Positions 1-8,955 of a stretch of DNA of 64,000 nucleotides are shown piece by piece. Position numbers and translations under genes: made by a program. Position 1 is the first letter of the stretch; the number at the start of each line of letters is the position of its first letter. The notes below the pieces were generated by a model. That model did not search any database. It saw only the letters and a program-made list of their open reading frames with translations, and was not told where the DNA came from. The DNA lies in contig JAWKTV010000007.1 of assembly GCA_041398905.1 (NCBI GenBank), positions 62,001 to 126,000 of the forward strand, in the 5' to 3' direction. The DNA is from JAWKTV01 sp041398905 (GTDB lineage: Bacteria; Planctomycetota; Planctomycetia; Planctomycetales; Planctomycetaceae).

Positions 1-2
1 TG

Positions 3-575
3 CGCTATGCGGACCAGCAATGGGTCCTCGGTCTGCGCGGCCCATTGCGGATGCTGGGCCTGTGGGCTGCCGACGAACCGACGCAGCAGGAATACCTTGC
101 GGCACCAGTGAGGAAGGGAGCCGAAGTCGTCGGAACGGTGCAGGACTTCGAGAACCCGACGTTCGAGCAACCATCCCCCGACCGGACTCGCGACAAGTTC
201 GTCTTCCACTATCTGGCCGAGGTTTCGCACGACCATCGCAAGCTGCAGTCGCTGAGGCGGATCGCCATGAAGGCGCGGGCGGCTGGCAGCCGGGTGATCT
301 TCTATCTCACGCCGGTCGACGAACAGACGGGCGAGTCGCTGCTGCCCGGTGAGTTCCGGCCGTTGGTGAAGAGCAACGTCAGGCTGCTGGAAAGGGAGCT
401 GCACCACGGGCGCGACGGTCCTCGATCTGTCTGACGGCTTGCCGGCGGAGAGCTTCTCGTGGGACCTGTATCCCAATGAGCATCTCCCGCGGCAGGTCGC
501 AGGTATGTCGCTCATCAACTGGAGCAGGCGATCGTCCCCCAACTGGCGAGCGGCGTGGATTACGCGACCTTCTGA
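3..575 (+). CDS. SGNH/GDSL-like hydrolase, C-terminal part (frameshifted)
   Basis: The gene is cut by the left edge of the window and is open from base 3. The visible part reads through a segment ending in a beta strand of the type VIFYLTPVDEQ, then a stretch with LDLSDGLPAESFSWD and YPNEHL, which resembles the C-terminal Asp/His block of SGNH-type acyl hydrolases of planctomycetes. Frame 3 runs to about 410. The protein then continues in another frame, and again in a third frame from about 500, ending with VDYATF at the stop at 573-575. Two single-base shifts are therefore needed. The catalytic Ser block would lie outside the window. The family call is an inference from the C-terminal pattern only. 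Confidence 0.45.
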
Positions 576-683
576 TCAACTGAGGGCTGGCCGAACCTCC
601 GGTTCGCCGGGTAGACTGTGGCCATTCCGCCGCGCCGCGGGCGCTGGCGAGACCCGGACTGGTCACAGGCAGGTCGGAGACGG

Positions 684-1082
684 ATGAAGGATCACATTCC
701 GGTAAAGCCCGATCGAAACTTCGCCCCCTTGCTGGCGTCATTTCTCGTCCTGCTGGGCGGGCTGATTGCCTGCGTGGTGATTGTATTCGCTGGCGGGGGG
801 ATGAAGCCCGAGTTGATCATGATGGTGGTGGGGCTGACTCTGGGGTTCGGCCTGCTCCTGTGGCTGCTGCGTGACAAGCCTGAAGCTCAGCGCCGCAGCC
901 TGTACTCGCTGATGTTTCAGCGCCCCAAGAAAGTTCACCACGAGTACTCGATCAAACGAGTGCAGCGCGAGCGAGCCTCTGAGGAGCGGCGACCGCCGAC
1001 GTTGGAGGAGTTGCGGGAGATGCGCGACCAGACCCGCACCTGGGTGCCGTCCGCCTCGCGGTATCGTCGCGAGGAGTCTTAG
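684..1082 (+). CDS. small two-helix membrane protein, unknown function
   Basis: The ATG at 684 is preceded by AGGTCGGAG and gives 132 residues; longer in-frame starts upstream lack a ribosome-binding site and encode unlikely sequence. Two hydrophobic segments lie at about residues 14-36 and 43-62. A basic, charged C-terminal tail of about 70 residues (RRSLYSLMFQRPKK, later EERRPPTLEELREM) should be cytosolic. I recognise no domain. It sits alone between the SGNH-like tail and a Gfo/Idh gene on the same strand. It is probably a real gene because the coding frame is clean, but its function is unknown. Confidence 0.6.
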   Translation: MKDHIPVKPDRNFAPLLASFLVLLGGLIACVVIVFAGGGMKPELIMMVVGLTLGFGLLLWLLRDKPEAQRRSLYSLMFQRPKKVHHEYSIKRVQRERASEERRPPTLEELREMRDQTRTWVPSASRYRREES

Positions 1083-1273
1083 TCGCGTGCCCACCTGACA
1101 TGTTGCTATGGTGATTGGCTGAATGCCGAGAGACGTTGCCGCGCCATGTCGGATGAACTGGCACGACGGACGCGGCGCGAGCGACTGACGCACGACACTT
1201 TGGATTCGACGATGCATGCAGGTCGTGCGGGTCAAGACACGACCAAACCGCTCTCACAGCAAGGAACATAAGA

Positions 1274-2611
1274 ATGAAACATCGCTCCACTCGTCGAGAG
1301 CTTCTCCGCCATGCCGCCCTGGGAGCGACAGCCGGTCTGGTTGGCCCGCTGGCGTTTCAGACGCGGCTCTCAGCGCAGCAGCAGGCGGAGCGGTCGCCGA
1401 ACGAGCGATGGCGGATTGGCTGCATCGGTATGCGGTATCAGGGATCGGTCATCACCCGGGAAGCCGAGGCCTTTGGAGACGTGGTCGCCATCAGCGACGT
1501 CGACCGGAACGTCCGCGAGCAGGCGCGGGCCAGTTTCGGCAGCACGCCGAAGATTTACGAGGACTACCGCGACATGCTCTCGAAGGAGCGGCTTGACGTG
1601 GTGCTCATCGCCACGCCGGATCACTGGCATACCAAGATGCTCATCGACGCCGTCAGAGCGGGCTGCGATGTCTACTGTGAGAAGCCGCTCACGCTCACGA
1701 TCGACGAGGGGCACTCGATTATTCGGGCGGTGGAAGAGTCGGGAGCGGTGGTGCAGGTGGGCACCTGGCAACGCAGCGACTTTCGCTTTCGACAGGCCGC
1801 GGAACTCGTCCGCGCCGGTCGGATCGGCAAGCTGCGGCGGGTCACCTGCGTCACCGACAAGAATCCGACCGGAGGCCCGTTCGAGTCGCGGCCGGTGCCC
1901 GAACATTTCAACTGGAACCTCTGGCAAGGCCAGACCCCTGACGTTCCGTTCATCCCCGAACGCGCGCATTACACCTTCCGCTGGTGGTACGAGTACAGTG
2001 GCGGCAAGATGACCGACTGGGGGGCTCATCACCTCGATATCGCCCAGTGGGCGATCACTGGCGATGACGAGACCGGTCCTGTCGAGATCTCGGGGCAAGC
2101 GAAGCTGCCGGGTATCGAGCATGGCTACAACGTCGCCAGCGACTTTGAGGCGACGTACACATTCGCCAATGGTGTCGTGCTGGAAGCGGTCGATCATCCG
2201 GTCGACCATTGCCCGGGTTACGGGATCATGTTCGAGGGCGAGACCGGCAAGCTGTTCGTCAGCCGCAGCACCATTACCGGCCAGTTGGAAATCCCGCTGG
2301 CCGAGCGACCCTTCCCCGTCGACGAGTACTCGCTGTATCGAGGCGACCTCGACCTGCCCGAACGGATGGGGAAGATCGACGCCATCAAGAATCATATGGC
2401 GAACTTCTATGCCTGCACTCACAGCCGGCAGCGGCCAGTGTCGAGTGTCCGCGGGCAACACCGCACCGTCTCCACCTGTCACCTTGGGAATATCTCGATG
2501 CGGCTGGGCCGCAAGTTGCAGTGGGACCCGCAGACCGAGCGGTTCGTCAATGACGCGGAGGCTGATGGCTGGCTCAAGCGGGAACAACGAGCGGGCTTCG
2601 AGATCGCCTGA
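1274..2611 (+). CDS. Gfo/Idh/MocA family oxidoreductase with twin-arginine signal
   Basis: This is a 445-residue NAD(P)-dependent sugar or polyol oxidoreductase-type protein. A twin-arginine leader (TRRELLRHAALGATAG, residues 6-21) predicts folded export. The Rossmann start is GCIGMRYQG (49-57), and the family EKP motif is at 136-138 (VYCEKPLT). The C-terminal alpha/beta domain contains GGKMTDWGAHHLDIA, typical of the secreted planctomycete subgroup. Members act on sugars and their keto derivatives; the substrate cannot be told from sequence. The gene faces the BshC-like gene tail to tail. A second, distinct family member lies at 56079-57438. Confidence 0.9.
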   Translation: MKHRSTRRELLRHAALGATAGLVGPLAFQTRLSAQQQAERSPNERWRIGCIGMRYQGSVITREAEAFGDVVAISDVDRNVREQARASFGSTPKIYEDYRDMLSKERLDVVLIATPDHWHTKMLIDAVRAGCDVYCEKPLTLTIDEGHSIIRAVEESGAVVQVGTWQRSDFRFRQAAELVRAGRIGKLRRVTCVTDKNPTGGPFESRPVPEHFNWNLWQGQTPDVPFIPERAHYTFRWWYEYSGGKMTDWGAHHLDIAQWAITGDDETGPVEISGQAKLPGIEHGYNVASDFEATYTFANGVVLEAVDHPVDHCPGYGIMFEGETGKLFVSRSTITGQLEIPLAERPFPVDEYSLYRGDLDLPERMGKIDAIKNHMANFYACTHSRQRPVSSVRGQHRTVSTCHLGNISMRLGRKLQWDPQTERFVNDAEADGWLKREQRAGFEIA

Positions 2612-2653
2612 TGGGAGTTCTGGTGCCGGGTGCTGCTGGCGCGAGCGATCCGG

Positions 2654-4300
2654 TTACCGGCGGTCGCACTCGAAGCCGATTCGCCGCACCAGTCCCGACA
2701 GCTCGTCTTCCGGGAACAGGCACCAGGCGTATTCACGGCTCGCGAGGAGCTGGTTCGCCGCGAGTTGATCGCGGAGCGTCTCGATGTGACGCGCCGTCGC
2801 CGCCCGGAGTTCGGAGTCGTGCCCGGCGATCGCATCGTTGATGGCTCGGATCCGCAGGTGTCGTTCACGTCGGACGCGGCGCTTCTGGCTGGCCGGCAAT
2901 GTGCTGTCGGCATCGCTGGATTGCAGCGCGGCAAGGTCTCGCTTCTCAACCGCGAGCCCGCGAACCTCCGGGCCGGTCGTGTACCGGTCTGGATTGAATC
3001 GCATGTCCCGCAGCCGACGCTCCGCCGTACGCAGCTCCGCGGACGTCGCGTCGAACGGATGCAGTGGCAACTGCAGGGTCGCGGTGAGTGTCAGGAAGGT
3101 TGGGGCGGGACAGCCGAAGAAGCGTTCGAGGATTCGATTTCCGAGCTGATCGTAGATCGCGCCTCCAATCCCGTGGACGAACAGATCGGCGAGGAACAGT
3201 CGGAGGAACATGGTCGTCGTCAGCGCCCGGCTGCGGATGCGCCAGCCTTCGCTGGAAAGTCTGGCCAGGTCTTCGACGGCACAGCAGGCGTCGGCCTCGC
3301 GTTGCAACCGAATGCTGGCGAGCCGGCCGGAGCCGGTCCCCAGCTCTATCCGTGTACCGGCTGGCCGGCAATACAGCGGTCCGCGCTGCGTCGATCCGGC
3401 CCGCCACATCCAGAACGGAGTCTCGACCCACTCACCGCGGCGGGCCAGCGCGGGAACCGGATGGGATCGGCTGCGGATCCGCTGCTCGCGGCGGAAGTCT
3501 TCGAGCGACGAGTTGTAGACGGCGGCGAAGTCGTTCGCATGAGCGAACAGGTGGCTGGCGAACCAGCGGAACGGCTCGGTCTCCTCCAACTGACTCAACG
3601 GCAGTTCGAGGTTCCTGAGACCCCACCGTTGCTCTTGCCTTACTCGCATCGTGGAGAGAATGTCCGCCAGTCGCGGCTGCGAGTCCGCCGCCGCGACGGC
3701 GTCACTCCAGCAGGCACCAAGGATCGGACGGAATCCCCACTCGTGTTCGATCTGCCGAGTCACCCGCTCGCCGATCTGGCCGAACCGTCGCAGGTTGTCG
3801 AGCAGCAGTTCCTCCCAGGGACGCGCATCCGGGGAATCGACCAGCGAGACTCGTTCCAGTTGCGGAGCGTCCCGGGGACCGACGGGGACCGAGAACCCCG
3901 GTCGCTTGGCGAGGTCGTTGTCGATGATCAGATTGATCCCGCGGCCCGACGCGGCGTCCGCCATGCCCGCGACCGCGAAGTTCTTCGCCCACACGCCGGG
4001 GTGAAACAGCTCGGGTTGATGTCCGGTGACGAGGAGCGTCTCGCTTCCGGAGAGGGCGGGCAGGTCGACACCGGTGGCGTTCAACGTGTAGGCCGCGGCG
4101 AGCCTCCCGGCGGCGATGCGCGTCGCCTCCCGAAGTTGCGTCAGCGATCGACCCTGCAGGTTCAATGTCGCCGCGCCGCCGACCATCAACTGGTTCGCCA
4201 GCAGCAGTTTCGGCAGACGATCCAGCGCGGGCCGCGCCAGTAGTTCGCCGGAATGAACGGGAGCCCGCAAGCGGGGCGGGCGGGGCGGGGCGTCAGCCAT
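2654..4300 (-). CDS. BshC-like uncharacterised protein
   Basis: This is a 548-residue cytosolic protein; ATG 4300 is chosen because the extension to 4363 is low-complexity and lacks a Shine-Dalgarno. Residues near 90 read LLVTGHQPELFHPGVWAKNF, which parallels the VVTGQQAGLLTGPLYTIHK block of BshC, the enzyme that adds cysteine to GlcN-malate in bacillithiol synthesis. A later block (RALTTTMFLRLFLADLFVHG, then GGAIYDQL and FLTLTATLQLP) parallels the BshC region VVTRPLMQEFLIP...GPGEINYWGEL...PRLNITML. The match is by pattern only. The key positions differ (His for Gln, FHPGVW for LTGPLY), so the substrate may differ. No bshA or bshB homologue is visible in the window. Confidence 0.5.
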   Translation of the reverse strand: MADAPPRPPRLRAPVHSGELLARPALDRLPKLLLANQLMVGGAATLNLQGRSLTQLREATRIAAGRLAAAYTLNATGVDLPALSGSETLLVTGHQPELFHPGVWAKNFAVAGMADAASGRGINLIIDNDLAKRPGFSVPVGPRDAPQLERVSLVDSPDARPWEELLLDNLRRFGQIGERVTRQIEHEWGFRPILGACWSDAVAAADSQPRLADILSTMRVRQEQRWGLRNLELPLSQLEETEPFRWFASHLFAHANDFAAVYNSSLEDFRREQRIRSRSHPVPALARRGEWVETPFWMWRAGSTQRGPLYCRPAGTRIELGTGSGRLASIRLQREADACCAVEDLARLSSEGWRIRSRALTTTMFLRLFLADLFVHGIGGAIYDQLGNRILERFFGCPAPTFLTLTATLQLPLHPFDATSAELRTAERRLRDMRFNPDRYTTGPEVRGLAVEKRDLAALQSSDADSTLPASQKRRVRRERHLRIRAINDAIAGHDSELRAATARHIETLRDQLAANQLLASREYAWCLFPEDELSGLVRRIGFECDRR

Positions 4301-4534
4301 TCGTCGTCGTTGCTGCCTATTTCCAATCAGGGCCTGGCTCGGGCGATGGTTCTGCCACCTCACCCAACCGCATTGTTTGCATCGCGGGTCTGGAAGTCGA
4401 GCGATCAGGCATCACCACGGATCGCCAGTGTCATGGCGGGGGCATCCTCCGCCCGCCGAATGTCCAAGCTGTGAACGATTCGGCGAACCACTCCTGTTGA
4501 GCCGCTGCGATGACTGCGGATCGCTCGGGGTCGG

Positions 4535-6027
4535 TCAGGACGGCAGCCAATCGCGCGATCGTCCGACCGCACGCTGCCACTCCTGATGCGCCGACTGCAC
4601 GTCCTGCGGAGACTGCTGAGGAGTGAACTCCCGATCGAGCACCCAGTTTCGCTGAATGCCGGAGCGGTCTTCCCAGAAGGCTGTCGCCAGCCCGGCGAGG
4701 TACGCCGCGCCGAGCGCGGTCGTCTCCTGAACGCGCGGTCGCTGCACGGACACGCCGAGCGTGTCCGCCTGAATCTGCATGAGCAGGTTGTTGGCCGTCG
4801 CTCCGCCATCCACTTTCAGACGCCTGAGCTGGATGCCGCTGTCCTGCTGCATCGCGTCCAGCACGTCGCGGGTTTGCCACGCCATCGATTCCGCGCCGCC
4901 CGCGCGATATGTCCCTTGGTTGTCCCGCGTGTCAGTCCGATGATCGTGCCGCGGGCCCGCGGATCCCAATGTGGAGCCCCGAGCCCGACAAACGCGGGGA
5001 CGAACCAGACGCCGTCGTTGTCGGGCACACTGGCGGCCAGCGACTCCATTTCCGACGAATCGGCGATGATGCCCAGGCCGTCTCGCAGCCACTGCACCAC
5101 GGCTCCGCCGATGAAGATCGAACCTTCGAGACAATAGGTCGTTTCGTTCCCGATCTTCCAGCCGACCGTCGTGAGCAGTCCGTGATGGGACGTCACCGGC
5201 TCACGACCGGTGTTCATCAGCAGGAAGCAACCGGTCCCATAGGTGTTCTTGGCCTCCCCAGGCTGGAAGCAGGCTTGCCCAAACGTTGCCGCCTGCTGAT
5301 CGCCCGCAATCCCCGCGATCGGGATCGCCCGCCCGAACAGCCTCGCGTCGGTCTCGCCGTAGACCTCGCTGCTATCGCGAACTTCGGGCAGCATCGCGCG
5401 GGGAATGTCCAGCAGACGCAGCAACTCGTCGTCCCAGCTCAGCGTGTGAATGTTGAACATCAACGTCCGGCTGGCGTTGGTCACGTCCGTGATATGCAGT
5501 TTGCCCCCCGTCAATCGCCACACCAGAAAGCTGTCGATCGTACCGAACAGGATCTCCCCCCGCTCAGCCCGCGCCCGCAGCCCCGGAGTCTGGTCCAGCA
5601 GCCAACGGACCTTTGTTCCGGAGAAGTAGGGATCGAGCAGCAGGCCGGTCCGTTCTCGGAACGTCGCTTCGAGTCCTTCGTCCTGCAGGCGACGACAGAT
5701 GTCGGCGGAGATGCGGCTTTGCCAGACAATGGCGTTTCCGATCGGTCGACCGCTGTCACGCTCCCAGAGCACCACGGTTTCGCGCTGGTTGGTGATGCCG
5801 ATCGCGGCCACCTGCTCCGCGCTCGAAGCACCGTCCGCGAAGAGGGCGTTGATCGTTCCCAGTTGGGTCGACCAGATTTCTTCGGCATCGTGCTCGACGT
5901 GGCCCGGCGAGGGATAGATCTGGCGGAACTCCTGTTGCGACTGCGCAACCGGCAGACCGGCATGCGAAAAGAGGATTGACCGACTGCTGGTCGTCCCTTG
6001 ATCAATTGCGAGCACATACTGCGGCAT
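4535..6027 (-). CDS. glpK: glycerol kinase (one frameshift)
   Basis: This enzyme phosphorylates glycerol to sn-glycerol 3-phosphate with ATP in the cytosol. The N-terminus AIDQGTTSSRSILF is the ATPase phosphate loop of the FGGY family. NQRETVVLWERDSGRP and GAIYKQQ-free FGGY blocks follow, then FVGLGAPHWDPRARG and GLTRGTTKGHIARAA. At about 4895 the frame shifts, and the remainder (ESMAWQTRDVLDAMQQDSGI, VDGGATANNLLMQ, ETTALGAAYLAGLA) continues to 4535. Together the two pieces give the usual length of just under 500 residues. The break falls inside a GC-rich run (GCGGGCGGCGCGG), so a one-base error is the simplest explanation. No glpF or glpD is adjacent. Confidence 0.93.
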
Positions 6028-6242
6028 GCCGACGACTCCGTGAGCGGGCAGAGGGATGTTCCACCCGATTGTAACCGTGACTCAGCGGCTTCGCGCTCTG
6101 ATGGACGTATGGAAGCAGGGGCAGCGGCGCGGAGACGCGCGGTTCCCAACCGTTGAACTCGTTTGCAATGGTCGCCACACTCCAGTTCACGGGTCAATCG
6201 AGTGACCGACCACACCTCCCGTTTCAACTCCAGCCGATCACC

Positions 6243-6980
6243 ATGCGTCAGCCGTTCATGCGTCGACTACTGTTTGCAAGCCTTGTCGCGACGACCGCCA
6301 CCGCCTTCGCGTTCGTTGATGAATGGAAGAGTGGCATTGAGTGGCCGGAGCCGGTGGTCGTGACGCCGGGTGAAGGGAACGCGCCCCCCAGCGATGCGAT
6401 CGTCCTGTTCAACGGCGAGAACCTGGACGCGTTCGATGGTGTCTCCGGCTGGACGATCGAGGACGGCGTTGCGACCGTCGGGAGCACCGTCTCGACGAAG
6501 CAGAAGTTCGGCGATTGTCAGCTCCATCTGGAGTTCGCATCGCCGGCGGAAGTCAAAGGAAAGGGGCAGGGACGCGGCAACAGCGGCGTGTACCTGATGG
6601 GACGATACGAGTTGCAGATTCTCGACTCGTACGACAACCAGACCTACTTCGACGGGCAGTGTGGGGCGATCTACAAGCAACAACCGCCGCTCGTCAACGT
6701 CTGCCGTCCGCCCGGTGAGTGGCAGACCTACGACATCATCTTCAGGGCACCGCGGTTCAACGCGGATGGCGGGCTGATGTCCCCCGCCGCGATGACCGTG
6801 CTGCAGAACGGGGTGTTGGTGCAGAACCATTTCGAGCTGCAGGGCGGGACGTTCTACCACCAGCCCCCGGCTTACCAGGCTCACCCTGATCGTGAGTCGA
6901 TTCAGTTGCAACATCACGGCAACCCGGTCCGCTTCCGGAACATCTGGATTCGCGACCTGCAATCGGAGGTCGGCGAGTAA
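6243..6980 (+). CDS. exported DUF1080 (3-keto-disaccharide hydrolase type) protein
   Basis: The 245-residue protein starts with a signal peptide (MRQPFMRRLLFASLVATTATAFA). The DUF1080 jelly-roll follows: DAIVLFNGENLDAFDG at about 55-70, GNSGVYLMGRYELQILDSY in the middle, GQCGAIYKQQPP, and a C-terminal block FRNIWIRDL. These are the hallmark segments of the family, members of which cleave 3-keto-disaccharides or bind glycans. ATG 6243 is preferred over the longer 6153 start because it places the signal peptide at the N-terminus. The gene diverges from glpK with about 215 bases between them, in which I see no clear operator. Confidence 0.88.
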   Translation: MRQPFMRRLLFASLVATTATAFAFVDEWKSGIEWPEPVVVTPGEGNAPPSDAIVLFNGENLDAFDGVSGWTIEDGVATVGSTVSTKQKFGDCQLHLEFASPAEVKGKGQGRGNSGVYLMGRYELQILDSYDNQTYFDGQCGAIYKQQPPLVNVCRPPGEWQTYDIIFRAPRFNADGGLMSPAAMTVLQNGVLVQNHFELQGGTFYHQPPAYQAHPDRESIQLQHHGNPVRFRNIWIRDLQSEVGE

Positions 6981-7063
6981 CCGACGCCCGGTGCGTCCGC
7001 GACAGGCTCAGCGGCATCGCGGCTCATTGCCATCCAACGCCAACACCTTCAGGGACTACACGC

Positions 7064-7363
7064 ATGGCCGACGAATTGACTTTGCTCGAAGCGCTGAAAC
7101 AGGTCATCGACCCGGAGCTGATGATCAACATCGTTGATCTGGGCCTGGTGTACGATGTCGCCGAGGAGGACGGGCTGGTGCGGGTGAAAATGACGCTGAC
7201 CAGCCCCGCCTGCCCGGCCGGCCCACAAATCATTCATCAGTCGAAGATGGCGCTCGAACAGCTTGACGACGTGCATGAAGCCAAGATCGAGCTGGTGATG
7301 AGTCCGCCGTGGACAACCGACCGGATGACGGAAGATGCCCGCGACCAGTTGGGCATTTTCTGA
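7064..7363 (+). CDS. MIP18/DUF59 family metal-sulfur cluster assembly factor
   Basis: A 99-residue protein of the MIP18 (PaaD/SufT-like) family. The signature IDPELMINIVDLGLVYDV covers residues 15-32, and the conserved Cys of TSPACPAGP is residue 50. Family members assist Fe-S cluster assembly or delivery to target proteins in the cytosol. ATG 7064 has an AGGGA about 11 bases upstream. It is the first of three co-directional small genes (with TusA-like and DsrE-like) that together look like a sulfur-handling module. No suf or isc genes are in the window. Confidence 0.9.
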   Translation: MADELTLLEALKQVIDPELMINIVDLGLVYDVAEEDGLVRVKMTLTSPACPAGPQIIHQSKMALEQLDDVHEAKIELVMSPPWTTDRMTEDARDQLGIF

Positions 7364-7497
7364 TCGGTCTCATCGAGCGGACCTGCGGCTTCGAGGCCCT
7401 GTTCTGGCCTTGACCCTGGGCATGCGTTTCTACTGTCATACCGCCCCAGCGGCCGCCAATTGATAGGGCGGGCGGGGCTTACTATTGGCGGTGCATC

Positions 7498-7719
7498 ATG
7501 AACATCCAGAGTCTCGATTGTCGCGGCCTGAATTGCCCGATGCCGATTGTTGAGATGAGCAAAGCGGCTCGGCAGATGCAGTCTGGCGATTTGATGGAAG
7601 TGACCGCGACCGATCTGGCATTCAAGCTGGACGTTGAAGCCTGGGCGCGGCGGACGGGGCATACGCTGGAGTCTTTTGAAGACGGTGAGGTGCAGATCGC
7701 ACGTCTTCGCATCAAGTGA
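7498..7719 (+). CDS. TusA-family sulfurtransferase
   Basis: A 73-residue complete TusA-like protein. The family's sulfur-carrying cysteine is in the CPxP motif (LNCPMP, Cys13), and an additional Cys8 precedes it (LDCRG). The remainder (GDLMEVTATDLAFKLDVEAW) follows the two-layer sandwich pattern. TusA proteins accept persulfide sulfur and pass it on for tRNA thiolation, molybdopterin or Fe-S use. It lies 135 bases after the MIP18 gene and 59 bases before the DsrE-like gene, all on the + strand, so shared use of sulfur is likely. Partner specificity cannot be inferred. Confidence 0.9.
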   Translation: MNIQSLDCRGLNCPMPIVEMSKAARQMQSGDLMEVTATDLAFKLDVEAWARRTGHTLESFEDGEVQIARLRIK

Positions 7720-7777
7720 GATCACGGCCCGCGTTGGGATCGCACGTTCTGCTCTGGTGTCCCCGTTGGAAGAAATC

Positions 7778-8164
7778 ATGAACGCCGGTAAGCACGTCAC
7801 CGTGATCCTCACACGTGGCAAAGAAGACAATGGAAAAACGGCGACGCTCGCGTTCTCAGCCGCGCTGGCGGCCGCGGCCATGGGACAACCCGCAGCCGTT
7901 TTTCTCACCGGCGACGGTGCGGTGTGGGGCTACGACGGCAGTGCCCACGGTATTACCGTCCAGGGCTTCCCGCCGCTCGCGCAGTTGATCGACGATTACC
8001 GCGAAGTCGGCGGACGAATCCTGTTGTGCAGCGTCTGCCACCGCACATGCAGCACCGGTCGGCCCGAGGACAACCCCACGATCAAGATGCTCCCCGGAAC
8101 CGAAATCGCTGGCTTCGCCACCGCGCTCGAGTTGGCGGGACTGGGCGTTTGCCTCACGTTGTAG
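7778..8164 (+). CDS. DsrE-family protein with Cys-rich loop
   Basis: The 128-residue protein starts at ATG 7778 with GGAAGA six bases upstream; the longer ORF upstream is a shadow of the tusA frame. It has the DsrE/DsrF Rossmann-like pattern: KHVTVILTRGKED, AALAAAAMGQPAAVFLTGDG, then VGGRILLCSVCHRTC. Three cysteines (84, 87, 91) lie where sulfur-transfer DsrE proteins carry their acceptor Cys, and a fourth is at 125. It probably relays sulfane sulfur with the neighbouring TusA-like protein. The HRTC extension after the usual Cys site is unusual and could bind a metal instead. Confidence 0.82.
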   Translation: MNAGKHVTVILTRGKEDNGKTATLAFSAALAAAAMGQPAAVFLTGDGAVWGYDGSAHGITVQGFPPLAQLIDDYREVGGRILLCSVCHRTCSTGRPEDNPTIKMLPGTEIAGFATALELAGLGVCLTL

Positions 8165-8417
8165 TCGCCCGCGAGAACCGTCGGCTGGCTGATCGCAATC
8201 TCACGCTGCAGGCCGTCACGCCCGCCGCTGAGTCGCAGACCAGTCAGCCCGCTTTGTGACGATGCCGTTCGAGTGATCGACCTGCTGCCGCTGGCATTGA
8301 GATTCCGCATTCTCTGTGGCGGGCGATATCATCATCTCAAGGACCGATTTCGCCGTGCGCCGATGGTCGGCCACTGCGTGATGAATTGACGCTGCCCACT
8401 CCATCGGAGAACTGAAC

Positions 8418-8642
8418 ATGTCTGTTGCCAAGGTGATTGAGATTATCTCCCGCAGTGAGAAGAGTTTTGACGACGCGATCAAGCAGGGAGTCGCACGGGC
8501 GTCCGAGACGATCCAAGGAGTCGCGTCGGCCTGGGTGCAGGACCAGACCGTGGGTGTCAAGGACGGCAAGGTCGTGGAGTGGAGCGTGAAGCTTAAAGTG
8601 ACGTTCGTGCTTAATTCGCCGAAGAAGTCCAAGAAGAAATAG
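8418..8642 (+). CDS. dodecin family flavin-binding protein
   Basis: A 74-residue protein matching dodecin along its full length: VAKVIEIISRSEKSFDDAIK, then a helix, the WVQDQTVGVKDGKVVEW segment that holds the flavin-stacking tryptophan, and a final beta strand. Dodecins form hollow dodecamers that store or buffer riboflavin, FMN or lumichrome in the cytosol. The C-terminus ends in a short lysine-rich tail (KKSKKK). It is followed by a strong hairpin at 8853-8881, shared with the convergent clpB. Confidence 0.93.
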   Translation: MSVAKVIEIISRSEKSFDDAIKQGVARASETIQGVASAWVQDQTVGVKDGKVVEWSVKLKVTFVLNSPKKSKKK

Positions 8643-8852
8643 CCCTCCGCAGCGGGGTCGCTGAACGTGGGTCTCGAAACCTCTCCGGTCTGGAGGCCCA
8701 TCGGTTCCTGCCCTCCCGAGCAGGACTGGTCGCGAGCGACAGATGCATCAGAAGTCGTCGCGATCCCCCACCGCAGCGCTCGCGGGTCGTCAACCGCTGC
8801 TGGGAAACACCGCCAGCGGCGTCCAGTCGATCTCACGAGAACCAAGACCATC

Positions 8853-8881
8853 GGGGAGCCGATCAGCGTGATCGGCTCCCC
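8853..8881. terminator. bidirectional hairpin between dodecin and clpB
   Basis: A perfect 13-bp stem (GGGGAGCCGATCA / TGATCGGCTCCCC) with a three-base loop GCG lies between the convergent dodecin and clpB stop codons. On the + strand it is followed by GTCGTTGTTG, a weak U-rich tail. The arrangement fits a terminator serving both genes. Confidence 0.75.
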
Positions 8882-8955
8882 GTCGTTGTTGCCGCACGGA
8901 ACTCGTTCCGCGCCTCGACCTTGTCACGACCGAGCCTGGAAGCCACACCCGGACG

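Noticed and set aside
2630..4243. 537-residue + strand ORF opposite the BshC-like gene
   Set aside because: It is rich in Arg, Gly and Pro without motifs and lies wholly antisense to a gene with recognisable blocks; GC-rich antisense frames are commonly open.
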